A stretch of 9,175 bases of DNA. It comes from Methanosarcina sp. UBA402 (GTDB taxonomy: Archaea > Halobacteriota > Methanosarcinia > Methanosarcinales > Methanosarcinaceae). The stretch spans positions 1 to 9,175 of the forward strand of contig DADO01000048.1 in NCBI GenBank assembly GCA_002509325.1, written 5' to 3'. Below are positions 5,001-9,175 of this stretch, piece by piece; positions within the stretch are counted from its first letter, which is position 1, and each line of letters starts with the position of its first letter. The notes beneath the pieces were generated by a model, which was not told where the DNA came from, made no database searches, and was given only the letters and a program-made list of their open reading frames with translations. Position numbers and translations under genes: made by a program.

Positions 5001-5801
5001 TCAGCAGATTCAGGTTTTTTGAAACTTTGTCGGGAAGCTTTTAAAGCAACCTCCGACTCCATTGCAGACCTTAAGGGCACTGAGGCTGCGAGTAGCTTTG
5101 TACGTATGGGAGCCGATGGGACCCCTACTTCCAAAATCGATCTCGTAGCAGAAGATGCCATTATCGAAGTTCTTAAAGACGACGGTAGGTCTATGAGAAT
5201 TATCAGCGAAGAACTTGGCGAGCTTGTTCTGGGAGACTCTCCGGAGTTTTCTATTGTTCTTGACCCACTTGATGGTACCTATAATTCTTCAGTGGATATT
5301 CCGTTTTACAGTCTTTCACTGGCAGTTTCTTCTTACGACCTGTCTGAATTGAGGTTCGGGTATGTGAGTAACTTTGCACTCCCTGAAGAATATTATGCAA
5401 ACTCCGGAAAGGGAGCTTACCTTAACGGAAAGAAAATCAGGACTTCCCATAACTCGGAGCTGAAAAAACTGTGTGTCAGCGTATATGGCTACCGGCACAA
5501 TGTGGAGAGGATCCGTAAGATCTACAGCAGCGTCCGGAGGGTAAGGTTACTCGGAAGTGTAGCACTTGAACTATGCTATGTAGCTTCAGGCAGGCTTGAT
5601 GCCTTTGTGGATGTCAGAGGAGCTCTGCGTGTAACTGATGTGGCAGCAGGGCAATTGATTCTGGCGGAAGCAGGTGGGTTTATTACGGATGGATATGGAA
5701 ATCCCCTGAGGCTTCCTGATAATGTTACAGCCAGAGTGGAAATGGTGGCATCCAATGGACTCGTGCACGAAAAACTTTTAGAGTTACTCTCAGGAGGATA
5801 A
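4971..5801 (+). CDS. Inositol monophosphatase-family phosphatase (IMPase/FBPase type)
   Basis: This is a Mg2+-dependent phosphatase of the family that in archaea hydrolyses inositol-1-phosphate, fructose-1,6-bisphosphate or NADP. The 276 residues show the family metal site: SEELGE (79-84, E80/E81), DPLDGT (98-103, D98 and D101) and TDVAAGQLILAEAGG (222-236, D223). GSVALELCYVASGRLDAF (195-212) is the conserved core before the last motif, and K55/D57 sit in the SKIDLVAED segment. The N-terminus is a repeated Met-Asn stretch; the family-like part begins near residue 14, so any of the five ATGs could be the true start. No ribosome binding site is present, and a TATA candidate at 4943-4953 suggests a leaderless message. 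The downstream NAD kinase gene begins one base after the stop and has its ribosome binding site inside the last codons, so the two are translationally coupled. This pairing favours a role linked to NADP, but sugar-phosphatase activity cannot be excluded. Confidence 0.92.
   Translation: MNMNMNMNMNSADSGFLKLCREAFKATSDSIADLKGTEAASSFVRMGADGTPTSKIDLVAEDAIIEVLKDDGRSMRIISEELGELVLGDSPEFSIVLDPLDGTYNSSVDIPFYSLSLAVSSYDLSELRFGYVSNFALPEEYYANSGKGAYLNGKKIRTSHNSELKKLCVSVYGYRHNVERIRKIYSSVRRVRLLGSVALELCYVASGRLDAFVDVRGALRVTDVAAGQLILAEAGGFITDGYGNPLRLPDNVTARVEMVASNGLVHEKLLELLSGG
5793..5797 (+). promoter_or_regulatory. Ribosome binding site that fixes the TTG start of NAD kinase
   Basis: GGAGG lies inside the last two sense codons (Gly-Gly) of the phosphatase gene, five bases before TTG at 5803. 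It is the main reason for choosing TTG as the start, and it implies reinitiation or coupling with the upstream gene. Confidence 0.85.
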
Positions 5802-5802
5802 A

Positions 5803-6630
5803 TTGGCGATAAAGAGGATAGGAATCGCTTCACGCTGCGATAAGCCTGAGATTATTGAAATGGTCAGACAAATTCTTGACCGTTTCAGCTCGAAGGTTAA
5901 AATTTTTGTTTCCACTCACACGGCCGAGGTGCTCGGAATAGAAGGGATTCCTGTTGAGAAAATGAGGGGAGAAGGAGTGGAACTCATTATCAGTGTAGGA
6001 GGCGACGGCACAGTCCTCAGGAATATCGCCAAGATGAAAGATCCACTTCCTATACTTGGAATTAACATGGGTACGCTCGGCTTTCTTGTAGATGTTGAGC
6101 CCGAAGGCGCCCTTGAAACCATAGAAGAAGTGCTTTATGGTTTTTCGTATATCGAAAGAATGCGAATAGATGTCTTCCTTAATGGGAAAATGCTTGAGAC
6201 TGCAACGAACGAGATTGCGATAATGTCTGCAAAGCCCGCAAAGATCATTCAGTTTGAGGTTTATGTCGAGGACTGCCTTCTTGACTCGATGCGTGCGGAT
6301 GGCGTGATTTTTGCAACCCCTACAGGCTCCACTGCCTATGCAATGAGCGCAGGCGGCCCTATTATAAGCCCCAGGGTAAATGCAATAGTAATTGTCCCGG
6401 TAGCTCCTTTTAAACTCTCATCAAGGCCCTGGGTCATCCCATCGGACAGTGAGATTACAATAAGGTTGTCAGCTCCAAAAAAAGAGGCAGTCATTGCAAT
6501 CGATGGGCAGACATCCTACAGGATCAGGCCTGATGATATCGTAAAACTTAAAAGATCTAAATTTCCAGCCCGCTTTGTGAAAATTACGGATGCCTGCTTC
6601 TATGAAAGGGTTCAGAGGAAGCTTACCTGA
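5803..6630 (+). CDS. nadK: NAD kinase
   Basis: This cytosolic enzyme phosphorylates NAD (or NADH) to NADP(H), using ATP or polyphosphate. The 275-residue product has the diagnostic GGDGT (66-70, with catalytic D68), GINMGTLGFL (86-95), TNE (135-137) and DGVIFATPTGSTAYAMSAGG (166-185). The C-terminal beta-rich domain with IDGQ (233-236) is complete. Length and motif order are normal for archaea. The start codon is TTG, supported by GGAGG at 5793-5797 and by the family-typical beginning MAIKRIGIA. It follows the phosphatase gene after a single base and in a different frame. In Methanocaldococcus jannaschii the two activities are fused in one protein (MJ0917, NADP phosphatase/NAD kinase), so the gene pair is probably the unfused equivalent. 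T-rich DNA at 6672-6691 ends the operon. Confidence 0.96.
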   Translation: MAIKRIGIASRCDKPEIIEMVRQILDRFSSKVKIFVSTHTAEVLGIEGIPVEKMRGEGVELIISVGGDGTVLRNIAKMKDPLPILGINMGTLGFLVDVEPEGALETIEEVLYGFSYIERMRIDVFLNGKMLETATNEIAIMSAKPAKIIQFEVYVEDCLLDSMRADGVIFATPTGSTAYAMSAGGPIISPRVNAIVIVPVAPFKLSSRPWVIPSDSEITIRLSAPKKEAVIAIDGQTSYRIRPDDIVKLKRSKFPARFVKITDACFYERVQRKLT

Positions 6631-6671
6631 AAAAAGTTTAACTAAAAGTTTAAGTTTTTCAAACAACTCAG

Positions 6672-6691
6672 CTTTTTCTCTGGCTTTTTTT
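6672..6691 (+). terminator. T-rich terminator of the phosphatase-NAD kinase operon
   Basis: Two T runs (five at 6673-6677 and seven at 6685-6691) lie in a doubled CTTTTTCTCTGG motif about 45-60 bases after the NAD kinase stop. The T tracts fit archaeal termination. Confidence 0.5.
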
Positions 6692-6711
6692 CTCTGGTCT
6701 GGAAATTTATA

Positions 6712-6780
6712 AACCATTTTACGGCACTGTTCTATGAACCATTTCATGGCACTGTTTCATGGCACTGTTTCATGGCACTC
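6712..6780 (+). repeat. Minisatellite, 13-bp unit TTTCATGGCACTG
   Basis: Three adjacent copies lie at 6742-6754, 6755-6767 and 6768-6780 (the last base of the third differs). A degenerate earlier pair gives an overall 26-base period from 6712, for example AACCATTTTACGGCACTG against AACCATTTCATGGCACTG. There are no spacers, so it is not a CRISPR array. Confidence 0.85.
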
Positions 6781-6810
6781 TCTAGCTGAGATCTTAAGAT
6801 AGTGGCTAGA
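6781..6810. repeat. Palindromic site next to the minisatellite
   Basis: TCTAGC (6781-6786) and GCTAGA (6805-6810) flank the perfect 10-bp palindrome ATCTTAAGAT (6791-6800), separated by four unpaired bases on each side, so 22 of 30 positions obey dyad symmetry. It could be a protein-binding site or a weak hairpin. It directly abuts the last repeat unit. Confidence 0.45.
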
Positions 6811-6830
6811 TTATCGAATAAGACTATTGA

Positions 6831-6980
6831 TCAAAAGCAGATGTCCCATTTATTTCTATTGATTTTGATTCCTTTACTAAGAAATATTTGTTTAGAGGGA
6901 TAAAAGACAGTTTTGAAAAAGCTAATCGTGAATATCGTTCTGGAGACCCGCTCTGCGACAACGTTATAAATCCTGATTGA
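6831..6980 (+). pseudogene. Possible gene remnant, 49 codons, no start codon
   Basis: An open stretch after TGA at 6828-6830 reads SKADVPFISIDFDSFTKK and continues with mixed charged and aromatic residues to TGA at 6978-6980. The composition looks more protein-like than the surrounding spacer, but there is no ATG, GTG or convincing TTG start and no ribosome binding site. I do not recognise the family. Chance or a decayed small gene are both possible. The opposite-strand 76-codon frame (6824-7054) is taken as a shadow. Confidence 0.2.
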
Positions 6981-7183
6981 TTAAAGAGGAGTTTTGGAAC
7001 AGGCTCCTGACCTAACTTTTCGAGAAGCCGTTGCCAGAAATCCATTTCCTCCAAGGAAAACCTTTATACACATGTAGGTAAAGCTATGCTTAAATTTGAC
7101 GAGATACAAATTTTTTTGACTATTAGGGTTGCTTGTGCCCTTGTACCTCCTTATTCAAGCCTTTGATTTATTTTCAGGCAGAT

Positions 7184-7197
7184 TATCTATATATTAA
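7184..7197 (+). promoter_or_regulatory. aksA promoter (TATA box)
   Basis: TATCTATATATTAA is centred about 58 bases upstream of the ATG; a start near 7217 would give a leader of about 30 bases including AGGAAG at 7235-7240. It is one of the clearer promoter candidates in the window. Confidence 0.5.
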
Positions 7198-7248
7198 AAA
7201 TAATCAAAAAGTCCTCAGAATAATTAAAAATCGCAGGAAGTAGTAGCA

Positions 7249-8502
7249 ATGTCAGCGAGCGAGCAGTATTCAAGAAACAAACTTATGGACTTTATCGAAT
7301 ATCGCCCCCTTGATATCGAAATCTGTGACGTGACGCTCCGTGATGGGGAACAGACTCCAGGCGTTGTATTCACAAAAGAGCAGAAGCTGGCAATCGCCAG
7401 TGAACTTGATTCTATGGGTGTCGAGGTTATTGAGGCCGGATTTCCGGTGGTTTCTGCAAATGAAAAGGAAATCGTGAAGGAAATCGCAATCCAGGGTTTC
7501 AATTCAAGAATCTGCTGCCTCTCAAGAGCAGTAAAAGGGGATGTGGACGCTGCCCTTGAGTGTGACGTCGATATTGTAAGTATTTTCATTGCAATGTCAG
7601 ATCTGCACCTCAAATACAAGTATCACAGAAGTTTTGAGGAGATGCTTGGCTGTGCCAAAGAAACCATTGAATATGCAACCGACCACGGGTTGAAAGTACG
7701 TTTTGCAGCCGAGGACGCAAGCCGGACCCCTATTGACCGCCTCAAAAAGGCTTTCAAGGAAACCGAAAACGAGTATAAGGTGCAATATGTAAGCCTCGCG
7801 GACACGATTGGTATCCTGAACCCGACAACAACTCATTACCTTGTTAGCGAGATTTACAAAACGATCAATACCTCGATCTGTATTCACTGTCACAATGACC
7901 TTGGAATGGCTACTGCAAATACTCTTGCAGCCGCCGAAGCTGGGGCAAAGCAGCTCCATACCACAGTTAACGCAATTGGAGAAAGGGCAGGAAATGCTTC
8001 CCTTGAAGAAGTAATGGTAGCCCTCAGGGTGCAGTATGGCATTGACCGTTATGATACCACAAAGCTGACCGCGCTTTCAAGAATGGTCTCGGAGTATTCG
8101 GGCATAACACCTGCGGTAAACAAAGCCGTTGTCGGGCAAAATGCTTTTACCCATGAGTCCGGAATCCACGTTGCTGCAATCCTTGAAGAGCCGCGCACTT
8201 ATGAACTCTTCCTCCCGGAAATGGTTGGCGGGAGGCGCAACCTTGTTGTCGGAAAACACACAGGCACAAAAGCCCTGAGAGGCATTATTAACAGCATAGG
8301 TCTCTGCCTGGAGCGGGAGGAACTCTGTGCCCTGATCGAGAAAGTCAAGGTCTGCACCGAAGAAAAGCATAAGAGCATCTCACAGGAGCAGCTGGAAAGG
8401 CTGATTTCTCAGGTCAAGCAGGAGCAGCTGGAAAGGCTGATTTCTCAGGTCAAGCAGGAGCAGAAGGTTACAGAAAAAAGAGAGGAGAAGTTTTCTATCT
8501 GA
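7249..8502 (+). CDS. aksA: Homocitrate synthase AksA (coenzyme B biosynthesis)
   Basis: This cytosolic enzyme condenses acetyl-CoA with 2-oxoglutarate to give homocitrate, and with longer 2-oxo-diacids, the first step of the chain elongation that leads to the heptanoyl part of coenzyme B. The 417-residue product is a DRE-TIM aldolase-like synthase: DVTLRDGEQTPGV (27-39, R31/D32/E34), the metal-binding HCHNDLGMATAN (213-224), GERAGNASLEEV (244-255), HESGIHVAAIL (302-312) and GKHTGTKAL (335-343). It has no C-terminal LeuA allosteric domain, which separates it from isopropylmalate synthase and the longer citramalate synthases; a NifV-like role in supplying nitrogenase homocitrate is a possible overlap. 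AGGAAG at 7235-7240 supports the ATG at 7249. The tail carries a 12-residue tandem duplication (QEQLERLISQVK, 379-402) in a charged helix, making it longer than usual. The gene is single, with no aks partner adjacent. Confidence 0.88.
   Translation: MSASEQYSRNKLMDFIEYRPLDIEICDVTLRDGEQTPGVVFTKEQKLAIASELDSMGVEVIEAGFPVVSANEKEIVKEIAIQGFNSRICCLSRAVKGDVDAALECDVDIVSIFIAMSDLHLKYKYHRSFEEMLGCAKETIEYATDHGLKVRFAAEDASRTPIDRLKKAFKETENEYKVQYVSLADTIGILNPTTTHYLVSEIYKTINTSICIHCHNDLGMATANTLAAAEAGAKQLHTTVNAIGERAGNASLEEVMVALRVQYGIDRYDTTKLTALSRMVSEYSGITPAVNKAVVGQNAFTHESGIHVAAILEEPRTYELFLPEMVGGRRNLVVGKHTGTKALRGIINSIGLCLEREELCALIEKVKVCTEEKHKSISQEQLERLISQVKQEQLERLISQVKQEQKVTEKREEKFSI
8383..8463 (+). repeat. Perfect 36-bp tandem duplication inside aksA
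   Basis: A 36-base unit at 8383-8418 is repeated exactly at 8419-8454, followed by nine bases of a third copy (8455-8463). It encodes QEQLERLISQVK twice plus QEQ. The copies are identical at silent positions too, so the duplication is recent, or gene-converted. Confidence 0.97.
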
Positions 8503-8506
8503 AAAC

Positions 8507-8546
8507 TCCTTATTTAAAATTCCTTATTTAAAACCTTACTTTTTTT
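8507..8546 (+). terminator. T-rich terminator after aksA with a doubled 13-mer
   Basis: TCCTTATTTAAAA occurs at 8507-8519 and 8521-8533 and is followed by seven T at 8540-8546. The T run about 40 bases after the stop suits archaeal termination. The gene on the other strand converges on this spacer. Confidence 0.45.
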
Positions 8547-8670
8547 GCATGAAGCCCATTTACCCATTGCAAATATATAATTCTGTCAAATTCAGGTAAT
8601 TATAGATTTTTTCCGCCATAGGATTGAACGTGCTTCCAGGCTTTATGATGATTGGCAAAAAGATCCTTAT

Positions 8671-9175
8671 CTACATATTTGCATCATCATCCCTTTTATA
8701 TAGCGCCCTATCATTTCCTATTGGACAGACCTTGATACATACACCACATGGTGAAATGTTGCGCTTGTTTAATTCAGCACTATAAGAGGAACAGGCTTTC
8801 TTATCTGTTAGTCCGCTGGGGTAATTTTCCTTATTAAGAGCATTCGACGGGCACATTTTTACACAACGCATACAGCGGGTGCAAAGCTGAGTTTCCAATA
8901 TTGGATCTTTAGGAAGCTCAGCTGTGGATAGAATTGAACCGAAACGGACTCTGGGACCATACTCTGGTGTACGGATCATATTATTTACCCCAAAGGTTCC
9001 TAGTCCAGCGAGCAAAGCAGCATGCCTGTGAGAAAAGAAGGAAATGGGATTTTCAAGGAGTATCTGAATGCCTCCATACCCGTCTCTAGGTACGAAAATC
9101 GATGGGTACTTTCTATCAGTCAGGAAGTTAGCAAGGCGATATGTGTATTGGTCAGTAGTTCCGAATACCCTTAGT
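8671..9175 (-). CDS. QueG/reductive dehalogenase-like 4Fe-4S protein (partial, C-terminal part)
   Basis: The minus-strand frame is open from the window edge to TAG at 8671-8673, giving 167 residues; the N-terminus lies outside. HAALLAGLGTFG (51-62) and RTPEYGPRVRFGSIL (68-82) are typical of the cobalamin-binding QueG (COG1600) and reductive dehalogenase families. Two cluster motifs follow: C98-x2-C101-x2-C104-x3-C108-P, then C128 and C143-x2-C146-x3-C150-P, enough ligands for two [4Fe-4S] clusters. The second motif ends CPIGND rather than the CPWN usual in QueG. QueG reduces epoxyqueuosine in bacteria; archaea make archaeosine instead, so the substrate here is probably different and unknown. 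The TTG at 9015 is not the start, because the frame continues upstream with family-like sequence. It converges with aksA across a 168-base spacer. Confidence 0.85.
   Translation of the reverse strand, partial: LRVFGTTDQYTYRLANFLTDRKYPSIFVPRDGYGGIQILLENPISFFSHRHAALLAGLGTFGVNNMIRTPEYGPRVRFGSILSTAELPKDPILETQLCTRCMRCVKMCPSNALNKENYPSGLTDKKACSSYSAELNKRNISPCGVCIKVCPIGNDRALYKRDDDANM

Larger units (their letters stand above)
6631..7248. other. Spacer between nadK and aksA
   Basis: These 618 bases hold, in order, a T-rich terminator, a 13-bp minisatellite, a 30-base palindrome, a protein-like but startless reading frame (6831-6980), a 26-codon frame at 7086-7166 (MLKFDEIQIF...) without a clear ribosome binding site, and the aksA promoter. 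No intact gene is supported on either strand. Confidence 0.55.

Noticed and set aside
6742..6780. Possible CRISPR-like array
   Set aside because: The 13-bp units are contiguous, without unique spacers, and far shorter than CRISPR repeats; no cas gene is present.
6824..7054. 76-codon minus-strand frame in the nadK-aksA spacer
   Set aside because: No ribosome binding site or recognised family; the opposite strand carries an equally long protein-like stretch, so this is probably a shadow or chance.
7249..8502. Alternative call of aksA as isopropylmalate or citramalate synthase
   Set aside because: The C-terminal LeuA regulatory domain of those enzymes is absent and the motifs fit the AksA type, although substrate choice cannot be proven from sequence alone.
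8671..9015. QueG-like gene read as a complete 114-residue protein
   Set aside because: Its first codon would be TTG at 9015, inside a conserved family motif; the frame continues upstream without stop to the window edge, so the gene is longer and truncated by the window.

Overview
The window reads as chromosomal DNA from a methanogenic archaeon, most likely a Methanosarcina. The evidence is a 101-residue archaeal MscL, an archaeal-type glyceraldehyde-3-phosphate dehydrogenase, a homocitrate synthase of the AksA (coenzyme B) type, a secreted PKD-domain protein, TATA-box promoters, T-rich terminators and unusually long AT-rich spacers. The species call is inference from gene content; no search was run. 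About 59% of the window is coding (roughly 5.4 of 9.2 kb), so the spacers deserve as much attention as the genes.

Layout. Bases 1-1364 hold no convincing gene: a polypurine stretch with a doubtful 44-residue basic ORF, two inverted-repeat/TATA modules, and AT-rich DNA leading to mscL (1365-1670, +). A T-rich terminator, a (TTTTTA)n tract and two abutting hairpins separate mscL from a secreted, cysteine-rich PKD protein (2059-2715, +). A spacer of 968 bases follows. It contains a GC-richer island (3397-3527) that can fold into nested helices, and a dyad just upstream of gap (3684-4691, +). A clear hairpin terminator follows gap. Next is a two-gene operon: an inositol-monophosphatase-family enzyme (4971-5801, +) that begins with five ATGAAT units, then NAD kinase (5803-6630, +) with a TTG start one base after the upstream stop codon. 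A 618-base spacer holds a 13-bp minisatellite, a palindrome and a possible gene remnant. aksA (7249-8502, +) follows and carries a perfect 36-bp internal tandem duplication. At the right edge, converging on aksA, is the C-terminal part of a two-[4Fe-4S]-cluster protein of the QueG/reductive-dehalogenase type (8671-9175, -, open at the window edge).

Functional picture. Most genes are central metabolism: triose phosphate interconversion (gap), sugar or inositol phosphate or NADP dephosphorylation coupled to NADP synthesis (phosphatase plus NAD kinase), and chain elongation of 2-oxoglutarate for coenzyme B (aksA). mscL is osmotic-shock protection. No mobile element, CRISPR array, tRNA, rRNA or defence locus is visible. 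The best leads for something undescribed are the two compact GC-rich hairpin islands in the spacers, the cysteine-cluster PKD protein, the repeat-encoded start of the phosphatase gene and the QueG-like protein in an archaeon.
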